This document shows positions 25,691 through 37,229 of a stretch of 64,000 bases of DNA, piece after piece (the stretch's first letter is position 1; each line of letters opens with the position of its first letter). Source of the DNA: Nectonema munidae (taxonomy: Eukaryota > Nematomorpha > Nectonematoida > Nectonematidae); assembly GCA_030549495.1 (NCBI GenBank), contig JAUIRK010000090.1:62001-126000 (forward strand). Direction: 5' to 3'. The translations under genes and the position numbers were made by a program. Under the pieces are notes generated by a model, which was not told the origin of the DNA, ran no database searches, and saw only the letters and a program-made list of their open reading frames with translations.

Positions 25691-25959
25691 CCGTTAACCA
25701 TGATGCAACATAAGGCACTTTGTTTTACTCGAAAAATTGGCCACGCATCCATTAGTCAAACGGATGATACGTTAATGAAATGGGTTATAAATAAAACTTA
25801 CAACTTTCTATAAAGACTGGCAAGGTATATGAGAATTATGACGTAAAAATTGAGAAGTGTAATTAATCAAAAAAGGGAAATAAGATAATAAAAAAAGTGA
25901 TCTGAGTAGTACCACGACCATTTACGCAATTAATAAAAAGACATTTGCCATATCTATCA

Positions 25960-25979
25960 GAGAGAGAGAGAGAGAGAGA
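25960..25979. repeat. (AG)n microsatellite
   Basis: Ten AG units. Other simple runs: (TA)n at 51503-51522, and (CT)n followed by (TA)n at 54775-54804. Confidence 0.9.
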
Positions 25980-26750
25980 AAGAAATGTGTATTGAAAATA
26001 AAAATATCAGATTGATATGTCTGAGAGTCTAATATCGTTATGCCAATAATGTATATATACTTTTGATTCAAGAAGAGTAATTAAACTTATATCTAGTTGT
26101 GCAAAAAACTCAAATAACACTCAAACTGGTAATTATTGAGATACAAGCATACATATTCGCTGTTAAAATATAAAAATGGGTTAAGATTACGATTACGCAA
26201 ATTTTATGCCGCCAATGAACGAGTATAAAATTCCGAAGGTGAAATTAAATACAAAATCTGACCCCGCTTTTCAAGGAGGCCTAGATGTCATCCGACAAGT
26301 AATCACTGTGGAGACAGAGATTTTAAATGGATAGGAGTCGGAGTTAATAAAATCATAAAGTCGGTATCTACTAAAATTTTACGATTCCAATTTTTTAAGT
26401 TTTTAAAAATCAAAAAAAGTTTTACTTGGGGTCGGATACTTTCCCTCAACCCTGCTAGAAAGAGCCCGAAACCTTTCTCAAGGTTGAAGGAGGGGAGACA
26501 CAAATATCTCTAGGTAAGCAATTTCAGGCATAATGCAAAACGAGGAGACAATGGATCATAACAAATTTTAAGATTCGTATTAATTCGACATACAAGGAAT
26601 ACATTTTAAATTAAATTTAAAATTTTTGTAAATTTAATTTTTTTTAAATACAATATATTTTAGAACACTAATAAACTATTTAACTAACTAGCTAGTTAAT
26701 TAAAACTCTAATTTAGTTAGTTACCTATAAAAGAAATTGTTTATTTTTTT

Positions 26751-27351
26751 GGATCATATGAAGAATAACAACCCCAAGACAATATTTTAGTAGCAAGTGA
26801 AGAACAACCACCCCGCATGACCCTTTTGAAGAACCACCACCCCAAATAGTTTTCCAATAATACAGAATATACCACTGAAGCAAAATTAAAAAAAATTTAT
26901 TTAGTAAAAACTAAAATATTAAAATTTACATTTACTTTTATATTAAAACACTTTTTTTCAAAAGTTTTTGAGTTTTCATCCAAGTAATAACATATAAAGA
27001 ATTTTGATTTAGTAAAGGCAAAAAATAAAATAAAAAAATAAACAATAAGTATACATCTATAATATTATATAGCTGACTTGCAAAACAGGATATTGTTTCA
27101 AGATTATACAGTGTTATAAGATTAAATATATACTAGTGATTATATATAGTATGTTTTCAGGAAATCAGTATCAGTGTAATTCGATTAAAAACACTTTGTT
27201 TAGTATACGCTTGAATTTAGTTATACAATACACATTTCAAAGTTTAAATAAATATAAAACTCAACCGAAGAATAGCCGCCCTAAAAATTTCTCTTCTGAA
27301 GAATAGCCCCCCCCCCCAGAATTGTTGGGGTGGTTGTTCTTCATATGATCC
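26751..27351 (+). mobile_element. TIR element, GGATCATATGAAGAA ends, 8-bp duplication (601 bp)
   Basis: The left end GGATCATATGAAGAATAAC and the right end (reverse complement) GGATCATATGAAGAACAACC are inverted over about 25 bp. ATTTTTTT lies outside both (26743-26750, 27352-27359). The motif GAAGAACMACCACCCC is repeated three times inside the left end and in degraded form inside the right end. The GG start plus 8-bp duplication is more like Merlin than hAT, but this is inference. No coding capacity. Confidence 0.8.
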
Positions 27352-27359
27352 ATTTTTTT

Positions 27360-29743
27360 CTCTAACATAATAAATATTAAAAAAATTAATCTTTTGTTTC
27401 AAAAATAAATAAATTAAAAAAAAATACATTATTTAAAAACAGCGATAATAAAGTTACTTCAAAAGGTGGTGAGGGGAAGAGTAAGCAAATGCCCTAGTTT
27501 GTATTCAACTTATATAAAAAATCAGAACTCGAAAATTTTAAGGGTCATTAAAACAAAATCGCCCCCTCCATGTTGCGCTCCTGCATCTAATCCTACATTA
27601 CACCATCATAATGAACCACTTCTATTGTAAAATAAATTTCCATTATTAAAATTATTTGAAACAAATCCATTTTTTGTGCTTGATAAAAATTTGAAGCGAA
27701 AATATTTGTTATTGAAATAAACTTTTTAATAAAAAACTTAACTTTGTGCTGAAAAAAAATTATAGAATATATCATGTTTTTTGAATAGTCTACACTCTAC
27801 ATCATTCAACCATTAAAAAGTACAATAAAAAGATATAAGGGAAGGCGTCATTCTTGTCTAAAATTTGGCTTTGATGAACCTGGGTTCAATCCAAAAATCT
27901 CGAATTCTTTGCTGATATATTAACGCAATTATCCTTACAACAAAAAATTCCATTACCTTAAATTATTTATCAGTGTTAGGAGGTGGGTTCTGAAATAAAA
28001 GTAACCGACTTTTCATTAATTTCCATGAGAGTGTCTGTTGAAATTACCTGACCTAAATTCATAGACAACTACTGGTACCTACAATTTTATTTTTTATATA
28101 CCAAAATAGTTTTGAATTTATATATTTGACTTAATGTTTGATTCTGCCTTGTCTAATTAAATGTGACATGTTTTTAAGTTTAAATCAGCTAAGTAAAAGA
28201 ACAATATAAAGAAAAGAAGGAGTTGTAACTGATTAAAAACCTCATGGTGAGTATCTTTAAAATTGCTAATAACATATAATAATATTCACAAATTCACCTT
28301 TTTGCTTCATTAGATTTTTTAATGAATACTTTGTACAGAACTAGAAAAAAACAACTATGACAGCAGGTGCCTATAAATTGAACAAATGAAATTAATAATA
28401 AAAAAAAAAGTAAAATTTTCAGGTAACTGGATGTGTAATACAAAACATAAATGTCAGCTAGTAAATTAAATGTAAGACAAATATTTGTTGCTGTTCACTT
28501 TGATAATTATCAACAAAATATCAGATACATAGAAAAACTATATTGGTTATAGAGAAAAAGTCCAAAGCAGCAGGTGCTATTATATCAGTGCAAAAAATCA
28601 AGAAACCAACGAACATCGTATATTTGATCATATTCATGTGGAAAGGGTAAATATTAGATAATTACGAATATTCTGAATATATCTATTAACAATTTTATAA
28701 AATTTCGTTTACCGAACCCTTACCATTCCAAATTTCATTACTTTTCGGTTAACTATATAAAAAAAATGTCCCATTTTTTAAATTTTTTGACTTTTCCATA
28801 AATTCCAGATTTGTGGGGAAATCATTATGAAAATAAAGGAAATACAAAAACGTTCTAAGGCTGAAAATCAACAAAAAAAATTTTTAAAAACAGTTTTAAA
28901 AATTTGAGCAATAACTGTTTTATGAGAAATTATAATTTCAAGCAATAATTTAGTAATAATAATTTATTTGGATTTCTTCAAGTTATAATAAAGTAATATA
29001 GAACATACAAACACTAATCTATATCTATAACGTTAAAATTACCTAAAAGTTATATTTTAAGAAGCAATATTGACTTTCCTTCATTAGAGTAAAAATAAAA
29101 GAAAAAAAATGTTTATTTTTATTTTCAAAAAATTTATTAAATAATTTTTAACAAATATTATATAAATTTGAGGAATGATAAAAGAAGATACAAAGGTAGT
29201 GAACGTATTCATTACTCTGGTCGTTCATTGAGATCGACAGTTAATTAATGCAGAAACATTTCATAGCAATATTTTGTATAATTTAATATAAATATTTGCA
29301 AAACCTCACTAGGTTGGACACAGGAGACAACTTTTTATAATTTTTAGTGATAATGTTTCTAAACCTTAAAGGATTGAGATGTAAAACCCTTACCTAACCC
29401 TACACCTTGACTTTCCTATGTACACTTTTTTAAAATAAAATTTACTCCTTGTTTGATTGGATGAAGACTAAGTATCGCTGGATGGATATCGTATGATGAA
29501 ATTTTTTTTTTATATAATATACATAAATTACAAAACGGAGGAAATATTTATACATCTATTATTAGTTTGAATACATATTATATAATCATATATATCTACA
29601 AATAGCATGTATACAATATAAATAAAAAATATACATATATACGTTGAATCATAATACCCAATTTTACCAAATTTGCGCTAACTATAATACATTAACATTT
29701 AGCAATATCAAATTATATGAAGCGCTTTTTTAGCACACCCTGT
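27360..29743. other. AT-rich intergenic sequence, nothing recognised
   Basis: No coding pattern or paired repeats seen. Confidence 0.5.
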
Positions 29744-29756
29744 TAAACCTTATCTT

Positions 29757-29883
29757 GGTTGGTTGGTTGGCATATATTAAAACACTATCAGCCGTAAGGC
29801 TATATGCTCGCATTGTGCTTAAGAGTCACAGTTTTTGTGAATTTATTTTTAGATTTGGGAGCCTTGGGGATCGAACCCCTGAC
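29757..29883 (-). repeat. tRNA-derived SINE, copy 1 (3' part), split by the hAT insertion
   Basis: Read on the minus strand this is the body and (CCAA)n tail of a SINE whose head is at 36646-36692, beyond the hAT element. With the hAT removed the head folds as a tRNA: GAGCCT at the 5' end pairs with AGGCTC after the T arm, and GGGGTTCGATCCCC contains a B box. A 13-bp duplication with one mismatch flanks the reunited element: TAAACCTTATCTT at 29744-29756 and TAAACCTGATCTT at 36693-36705. This proves retroposition in minus orientation before the hAT arrived. Confidence 0.85.
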
Positions 29884-30147
29884 CAGTGGCGGTTTTAAAG
29901 GGGAGCAAGGGGGGCCAAGCCCCACCCCCCCCCCCCCTCAAAAATTTCAGCTGGCCTCTATTTTGCCCCCCCCCCCCTCTTCCCTCGTTTTAATATCATC
30001 AATATTCCGCTTGTTTTTCAATATCTTGCATTTTGCATACTATGTTAAATGATTACTTCTTTTTTTTCCTAATGTTTATCATGATTGTAATGTTATAACA
30101 CATATTGTATTGTATCACTAACAGCACATAATGCAATATGCAGAGTA

Positions 30148-30487
30148 GAACCTACGTTTTACGTACCTTGATTTAACGTTCCCTGGATTTTACGTCCTCG
30201 CCAAATGATCGATGACGTCATCTTTTTGGTCATTAAATGCATTATTAATACATTTTTTCTTTGTAATTTTATGTATTAAAAAGTTTATAAAGGTTAATAA
30301 TTCATCCAACTTCACTGAGTAGTCTTCTTTAGCTGCAATAGTCCCTCACGTCGTACACGGTGTGACCATGTGTGATCCAGGCTAGGATTTTCGTGTTGTA
30401 TGTCAATTTAAAGGTTAACCTGGATTTTACGAATCCTACGTTTTACGTCCGCCGTTTCATCCCGTGCCGTACGTAAAACATAGGTTC
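30148..30487 (-). mobile_element. Palindromic MITE, ACGTTTTACGT family, copy 2 (340 bp)
   Basis: The ends GAACCTACGTTTTACGTAC and GTACGTAAAACATAGGTTC are inverted and flanked by TA on both sides (30146-30147, 30488-30489). It matches copy 1 at 9995-10614 in opposite orientation but lacks about 280 bp of the middle. It lies inside the left part of the 6.75-kb hAT. No coding capacity. Confidence 0.85.
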
Positions 30488-31259
30488 TAGTGTATATGAA
30501 TTTGTGTACATAGATTACATACTTCAAAATGTGTGTTTCGCTTTTTATCAAACACATATATCTTCATCATAACTTTATATAAGATACATTTCATTCTACT
30601 ATATGTGTACGGTGTATAATATTTTTGCCTGTTATTTTAGTTTGTTGCACAAACTGTTATTTTTGATATTTTATCAAAACTTGCATACGAGTTAGATTAG
30701 ATGAGATTGGATGACATAATTTATATAATGATAAATTTGAAGAAGGGGATTGAAGATAGCAGCTGGATAATCTTTTTGAAACATAAACATTTTAAACTTA
30801 TACATAATTTAATTTACAAAATCATTTTAGATTTCTATTTGTAGCATTCTTAAAAATTGTTTTTTTACATAAGGTAATTTTTTACATTATTTTTTATACG
30901 TTTAATTGAAATCAATATATTTATAATGATGTAACGCGAAAAAAAGTCATTGACAACACTGTTTTTTGTGTTTCTAAATCAACTTTTTTTAAATATATTT
31001 AACATACCATTGCTTGTAATCAATCAAGAACAAAGATAAATTTTCATATTAAGATTTAATTATACTTGTTTACAAAAAAATTTGTGTGTAAATCTGATTT
31101 AAACTTAGTAAAAATATTATTTATAAAAATATGGTGGGATATATGTTAATTTTTTAGTTCAAAGTTGAAGAATTTTTTTTTGAAGTTAACTTTAGTTTAA
31201 ACATTTGTTGTTTACATTTTTTATGTTAAGTTAAACAAATTTTGATTTTCTATTAGGTT

Positions 31260-32296
31260 ATGGATAAGTTTCTTACAGTTCAAAGTAGTTACAAACGCCA
31301 AACTAGTAATGAAGATGACATTGATATTTCAAAAAAAGCCAAAAATGATATTTACAAAACAAATCCTGAAAACACTCTTGAAGTTTTTTCTCATTCTCAA
31401 AACGATGCTCCATATGACATTTCTCAGTATCCTAATGTAAAGCCAGTTCAATTACACTTAAAAGAGTATCCAAAGCACAGTGAAGGAAGCTCTCATCCTC
31501 GTTCATTTGTTGCGTCTTGGTTTGACAAGTATAATTGGCTAGAGTACTCAAGAGAAAAGAATGCTATCTTTTGTTTTCCGTGTAGATATTTTTCACTACC
31601 CTTTTCAGGAAATTCAGAAGATGCATTTGTTAAAACTGGTTTTCGGCGTTGGAAAAAAGCTCATGGCAAGGATGGTGCAATTAGAAAGCATATATCTTCA
31701 CAGTGTCATAAATCTTCTTGCATTGCATGGGTCAATTATTAAAAAAATATTAGGAACGAAACATCTATAGTTCAAAGTATGAGTTAAACATATAAAAAAA
31801 AAGTAAAAGAGAATCGCCACTACATAAAAACTATTGGAGAAATAATTTTATTCACTATCACGCAAGGTATTTCGCAACGTGGTCATAGAGAAGCCGATGA
31901 TGAATTTAATCCTGGAAACGTTCGAAAGCTTTTACAGTTTACTGCAAAGCATGACCCAATAGTGTCTGATAAAGTAAAAAATGGCGCAAAAAATGAAAAA
32001 TATACTAATAAAAAAATTCAAAATGAGATAATATCTATTATTGCTTCAATGGTGAAGGAAGATATAGGTGATAAAATAAAAGCATGTTTAACTTTTCTGT
32101 GCAAGCAGATGAAGCAAAGGATATAAGCAAAGCAGAACAGTTGGCTTAGTTGTCAGGTAGTATGATGAAGAAAATAAATCCATTGAGGAAAGTTTTGTAT
32201 CATTCACTCAAATGAGTATGCTAAATGCCGAAGCAATTTCTAATGCTATTCTCAAAGAATTAGAAAGACTAGGCTTAGACTATAAAAATGCTCTTG
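31260..32296 (+). pseudogene. hAT transposase, ZMYM1/DUF4371-like, N-terminal half (broken)
   Basis: An open stretch of 160 residues (31260-31742) starts MDKFL and carries a TTF-type zinc finger: a SWFDKYNWLEYS segment, then IFCFPCRYFSL, then a W/H/C-bearing end with HISSQCHKSS. This is the usual N-terminus of ZMYM1-like hAT transposases. It is followed after a stop by GISQRGHRE, then FSVQADEAKDISKAEQLA and a helical ISNAILKELERLGLDYKNALVG, where family members go on to a Gly-Tyr-Asp-Gly catalytic segment. Stops at about 31740 and near the end of AEQLA, and the loss of everything after LVG, show it is dead. The loss coincides with the entry of a minus-strand transposon at about 32297. It lies inside terminal repeats with an 8-bp duplication, so it is the element's own transposase and not a host gene. 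Confidence 0.8.
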
Positions 32297-32509
32297 TGGG
32301 TCGTTGACAATTGACGTCAACCAAATTTGGTCCATTTTTACCCTCCCTCCCCCCCCTATTGTCAACTTGTGTCAACTTGATATGCCCCCCCTCCCCCCCC
32401 CCCCTATTGTCAAATTACTTCAAAATTATCTACCTATCCAGATCATTATAAATTTTACAGAATTATTCTCTTACCCGTTTACCGTATTCTTTTTAACGAG
32501 AGAAAAATT

Positions 32510-34989
32510 TTATTTCAAACAAAAAATGTTTTCAATTCTTTCAAATATATTGATATTAGGAAGACGTTTTTTTTCTAGTTCTTCTATCTCAACTTCTTCA
32601 TCATTTTCTTCATTTTTAAAAATTGTTGCACTTTGACCGAGACAGAAAGAATAATGTTGGTTTTTATCTTTGAATGAAGAAAAGTATTTTAAACATTTCG
32701 AACAACTACGTCTTTGAATTAAGCTTTTTCCTTCAGCATCAATCTTCTGCAAAGGTGGGCAGAATTCATCAAAGCATCGGCTGAATCCAAGATTTTTCAA
32801 ATGCTGTGCCTGGAATATAGAACCAAAGTGTCCATTTAAAATATCTACCGCCAATCCTTCTTTTGTTGAACTGATTGGAATTGGAGGAGGAAAAATCTAA
32901 ATTAAATGAAAAACAATATGAATTCAAATTTGTAAATGGTAAGTAATTGGATAGTTACCACAAAGTTACAAGTAATTTCACAAATTGATTAATTTCCAAC
33001 TCAAAAATGGAAAAAAATTCTTACTTATCGGGGAAAAACTTGTAATTTGTAAGAAAAGGTTTGGAGCATTGCGCATTATCACACTTTACAATTTGAAGTA
33101 GGTATTGGGATTGGCAAACGTGTAAATTTTTCCAGCTTTGTGAGGTTTCTGACAAAAGTTCTTTCCGTTTTTCTTCTGGAGGATTAATGTATTTAGCAAT
33201 TACTGGGAAACTATCAATGACAGTGTCAGACCAAACATTGGCTAAAAGTTCTCCAGCAGCTGAAAATTATATAACAAATTAAAAAAAACCCTTCATTTAA
33301 TTAAAAAATACCTTCAAAATTTTTTTTTTCGAGTTCATTATCAATTGTTTTGTTTGCAGCATTTAAATGTTTTCCAAATTTATCAAAAGGAAGGACAAGG
33401 CCGGCAACATTTCTTGATAGAGGAGCCATTCTTCTTTCCACCTCATTATAAGAACTACAGTCTGGAGCATATGAAAAAACAAAGATGCAATCCAAATTAT
33501 TATTGAGAAAAACGTGCTCCCATAGAGCCAAAGTTTGTGAATGTAGTGGCGCTTCATCTGGTCCACCATCTACAGAAACAAACAATAGGGACTTCATCCT
33601 TTCATTTCTGAAAAAAACTTTTTGAAATTCTTTCAACCTAAAGAAATATACTTAGTATAATGTATTTAAGAAAGCTAAAAAACTATAAATTGCTACTTTG
33701 TCATTGCATTGAAATCTTCGAGGTGTGACTGAGCGCAACTTTTATCATGTTTCAAACTCCTAATTACTACATAAGTTGGACCACTATACCCGATAGTAGA
33801 ATCACTTTTTTTCAAACATGGAGCGTACACAGAAGGTATCAGCTTATGCCTCGTTCCAATTGGAAAGTCATGATCTGGAAGGGAGACTTTATATTCTAGA
33901 TGCATCAAAATGGCTACTTTGTTTTTTCGATACAGGTAAGCCTAAATGCACTTTAGCTTTATCATCTTGTGAAAGCCAAATAACATTATCTTCTGAAAAA
34001 AGATAGGCAAGCTCCTTACAGAAGTTTACAATTGCCATAGCAAAATGGCTATCACTATGTGTTTTTTCAAGTTATTTTCAGCTTTACACAGTCTCACTGG
34101 AACAGTAGTAACATGACGTGCAGCATCCTTGTGCTTAACATTTGCTGGTATCAAATGGTAATATGTTGCAGTTCTTTTCAAATTATATCCTCTTTTCTGG
34201 AGTTCTTCAGTCAAATCAAGTGTTCTAATTGAGCGATATATTTCTGATCTTCGTTTTTCATCTGCTTTGGAGTCAGGTATAACGATGTTCAGAATTTCTG
34301 AATCTAGATCATCTACATTTTCATTTGTTGGTCTACCAAAAATCCCTTGTCGTGTCTCCAATTTTCCAATTTCATTAGAAAGTTGGGGAATGATTCTCTT
34401 TCAATTGTTTTTCTTGGTTTTTTTCGCACGACACTTTCTTTGTGAAACTTGCTCAATCACTTTACGTTTCAGCTGTTTATTTTTAGTTGCTTTTTTTTTC
34501 AAGAATTTGCACTCTCTTTTTGTAAACATCACTGAGACCAGTATTTTTCAAAATACAAGTAGAACTTGCAAGCTCTTTGTCTATGCTCTCAATTTCCACC
34601 TTAAGTTTATTTTAAGCATAAGAGGGAACATTACTTTTCACAACTTGGGTAGCTTCGAGAATTTCTGGAGCATTTTTTGAACCATTTGAAGTACCAGCTG
34701 TTTGATTAGCTACTACATGTTTAGTGAAGATTGCATTAGAGTCAGTGGAGGAAGGTTTGTTTTTTTTAAAAATCCAATTTGTAACCATAAATTTACTTTT
34801 AATTTCTATTCTGGATAATTCTTCTATAGTTTGTTCATAAGTTTTTCCGCCTTTTTTAATGCTTTCCCACAAAGAGTTACATTTGTTTTGAGATAGAGTT
34901 TTTGATTGTTGTGGATATGCTTTCAGAACTTTTTTAAATAAATTTTGATACTTTCTATCGTTCTCATTAAGATACGTTTTATCCATCAA
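32510..34989 (-). pseudogene. Unrecognised DDE-type transposase-like gene with introns, decayed
   Basis: A minus-strand coding path runs from the ATG at 34989 to the stop at 32510. Three GT-AG introns are visible: 33638-33696, 33260-33311 and 32897-33024. In order: a 125-residue N-terminal region (34989-34612, lysine-rich); a basic region with ERRMAPLS-type downstream partners; about 33985-33930 with WLSQDDKAKVHLGLPVSKK; 33908-33697 with HLEYKVSLPDHDFPIGTRHK; 33637-33312 with SVDGGPDEAPL and SSYNEVERRMAPLSR; 33259-33025 with a Trp/Pro-rich segment; 32895-32510 with four Cys in CSKCLKYF plus HYSFCLG, then an acidic tail. The spaced D, D and E (QDDK, DGGPDE, EVERR) suggest an RNase-H-fold DDE enzyme, but I do not recognise the superfamily. 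In-frame stops (34612-34614 and about 34405) and one-base shifts in A runs near 34470, 34065 and 33930 make it a pseudogene. It sits inside a hAT element. Confidence 0.6.
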
Positions 34990-35721
34990 AAAAACGTATA
35001 TAAATAATCAAACCTTAATAGATTATATATAAGTTCTTACTATTTTTATGAGGAAATTACAAGTTAAATCTAACAAACAACGATTTTTAAACGAAAAATA
35101 AAAATTATAAAAATACTTAGAAACCAGAAAAGTCTGTATATATAAGGTGACCAACCGTTTTTTACAAGTATTGTCTTTCCTTAAAGTGTGTCCTTCTTTT
35201 GTCTTCCTTTCTGATGGAATAAATTATTTTGTCTTACTTTTTCAAAATTTATGTAAAATAATTTTTGCCAAAAAAAAAGATTTGTCCGTTTAGCTGTATT
35301 TTTAACATACCCAATTTATATAATTAATATCGCACTATAGTGTTGATATTCAAGTATTAAAATACGAGTTCCTGAAATAGGATAGACTCTAACAAGTGAC
35401 AAGTTGATACTGAAGATCAGCACCATAATCATCTGCTCACGCAACAACTGTTCTGATAAAAAATTATTAATATTAGGATACAGGTGTAATTGTTTAGACG
35501 AAATGAACAAAAGTAAGAAATGAACTCATTGAAAAAACTTTTAAACAATTTTCTCTTGTTTCAGATGAAATTTGGAGTCAGGTCTTGTAAAATTTCAAAG
35601 CCGTTTTCGAGTCTGAAGGAAAAGAACGAGCATCTTCCTGGATGCTTTTTCCATATAATGAATTCCTGATCTCGGAAAAGCTATTAACTTAATTCAATGT
35701 CTTCGTCAAACGTTCATCGAT

Positions 35722-36417
35722 TTGAAAAAGTCAGATTTGAATTTTGATTATAACGATAAAGTGATAAAAACGTGTAAATTGTGCAAAATCAATTTGATAA
35801 AAACACAAAAACGTATAAGTGTGAAAAGCTATGATGATTTTATTTTGTCAGAAACTACTGGACAAAGGTTTTATTCTCAAAGTAATTCTATTGAAGTTAT
35901 TAATAAAATTCTTGATAGCTTAATAAATGAATTGGATCGGCGATATTCTGAAAAATCTACGCACATTTTTAATGGTATTTCAGCTTTGTGTCCAGAAAGT
36001 GAAAATTTTTTATGTGAACAACATTTAAAAATGCTTGCAACCACTTATTCTGTAAATGTTGATGACTAACATCATGAAATTACCTTGATAAAAAAAGTCT
36101 TGAAAAAAGAGTTAAAATCACCATCTTCTCTGCTGAGTTTCCTTTCATTTGTTTCTCCATATAAAGCTGCATTTGATTGCTTGCATAGATTACTGCTCAT
36201 AGCAGTAACTTTACCTGTTACAAGTGCTTCATGTGAAAGAAGTTTTTCAAAAATGAAACTGGTTAAAACTTTTTTAAGGAATTCAATGACAAGTAAAAGA
36301 TTGAGTGATATTGCGTTACTTTCCATTGAAACGTCCTATGTTAAAAAAATTGATATGGAAAATTTTATTGACGAGTTTGATGGTCGACATGACAAAGCTC
36401 GAATAAAACTTCATTAA
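35722..36417 (+). pseudogene. hAT transposase, ZMYM1/DUF4371-like, C-terminal part
   Basis: The host hAT element resumes here. 35722-36069 reads to NSIEVINKILDSLINELDRR, then FNGISALCPESENFL, the stretch that precedes the dimerisation domain in this family. After a stop at 36067-36069, 36085-36417 gives LPVTSASCERSFSKMKLVKT and then the typical end of the hAT C-terminal dimerisation domain, with the stop at 36415-36417. The middle of the transposase, holding the RNase-H-like catalytic core, is missing between 32297 and about 35700. Whether it was deleted or replaced during the nested insertion cannot be told from this copy. Confidence 0.8.
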
Positions 36418-36645
36418 ATATTTTTGAATTTTTTATAAATTTGTTTTTGTTTTTGTTATGCTACAATTATTGAAAGGATTTAAAGGTTTTTAAATTGAAA
36501 AATATCCAGAAAGTTTTCAAAAAATAAAAAAATATGTTAGATAGAAAAAAACTTATGAAATTTTTAACTTATAAACTACGCCCCTATTTGCCCCCCCCCC
36601 CCCCCCCCCCAATTATAAAAGTCTAGAACCGCCACTGCCCCTGAC

Positions 36646-36692
36646 CTTCAACTTTTAAGCTGAGAGGTCCCCCCTAACAACCATTGAGGCTC
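36646..36692 (-). repeat. tRNA-derived SINE, copy 1 (5' head)
   Basis: This is the tRNA-like head of the split SINE, with the acceptor-like GAGCCTC starting at 36692 on the minus strand and the anticodon-arm-like part beside the hAT duplication. Its downstream half continues at 29883. Confidence 0.8.
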
Positions 36693-36872
36693 TAAACCTG
36701 ATCTTAATTTTATATTTTATGTAAACTTGAAATTGATTTTTAAAAATTATCCATAAAATATTGTATCCCTTAAATTACTGCTCAAAAATTAATGAATGAA
36801 ACGTACCTTTAAATAAATATATTTTTTAAAAAATGAATAATTTTACGAATAAAATTTTAAAGGTAAATATTT

Positions 36873-37056
36873 GAGCCTCAATGATTGGTAGGGTTTATAT
36901 CTTTCTCAGCTTAACAGTTGAAGATCAGGGGTTCGATCCCAATGCTCCTAACTCTTAAAAACAAATTCATAAAAACTGTGATTAACCATCTTAAGCATAA
37001 TGCGAACATGTAGCCTTACAGCTGAAAGTGCTTTGATATCTCCAACCAACCAACCA
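36873..37056 (+). repeat. tRNA-derived SINE, copy 2, complete with target duplication
   Basis: The head begins GAGCCTC (36873-36879). A B box GGTTCGATCCC lies near 36918, followed by a sequence pairing with the acceptor strand (ATGCTC), a body of about 110 bp and a CCAACCAACCAACCAA tail. A 15-bp direct repeat AAAGGTAAATATTTG flanks it at 36859-36873 and 37057-37071; the last base overlaps the first of the SINE. It is the same family as copy 1 and lies head to head with it. The ATG-containing stretch starting at 37000 falls in the body and is not a gene. Confidence 0.9.
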
Positions 37057-37229
37057 AAAGGTAAATATTTGTACATTATATTTATTTTGCAAGGAACATA
37101 CTCATATATTATTTTATATTCTATTTTGAAAATTCTAAAAGGTTTTTGTAGAATTCAAAATAAAACTATTTTAACATATTTTCATTATTTTTATCCTAAG
37201 TAAATAATGATTTTTTAATTTTCATATTT

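Larger units (their letters stand above)
21063..26742. other. AT-rich intergenic sequence
   Basis: Contains SINE copy A (22490-22612), weak tandem repeats at 23.45 kb, an (AG)n run and a small palindrome at 25.6 kb. 25266-25312 can fold as a CCAAGTAAG/CTTGTACTTGG hairpin around a C-rich loop. No gene seen. Confidence 0.5.
29884..36637 (+). mobile_element. hAT transposon, about 6.75 kb, with perfect 8-bp target duplication
   Basis: The ends are inverted: CAGTGGCGGTT at 29884-29894 and AACCGCCACTG at 36627-36637, with looser matching and poly-C tracts just inside. The same 8 bases, CCCCTGAC, lie directly outside both ends (29876-29883 and 36638-36645). This is the hallmark of hAT insertion. 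It carries a ZMYM1-like transposase in two broken pieces, a 340-bp palindromic MITE near its left end, and a minus-strand DDE-like transposon in its middle. It split an older tRNA-derived SINE. Confidence 0.92.

Noticed and set aside
32304..32636. 110-codon plus-strand frame
   Set aside because: It begins in poly-C runs and lies opposite the last exon of the minus-strand DDE-like gene.
34267..34680. 137-codon plus-strand frame
   Set aside because: It is the antisense of the DDE-like transposase exons.
31260..36417. Host ZMYM1-like zinc-finger gene
   Set aside because: Terminal repeats and an 8-bp target duplication enclose it, and it is interrupted by stops and an insertion.
36890..36940. 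tRNA gene suggested by the GGTTCGATCCC B box
   Set aside because: The arms are degenerate and the sequence runs on into a SINE body with CCAA tail and flanking duplication.
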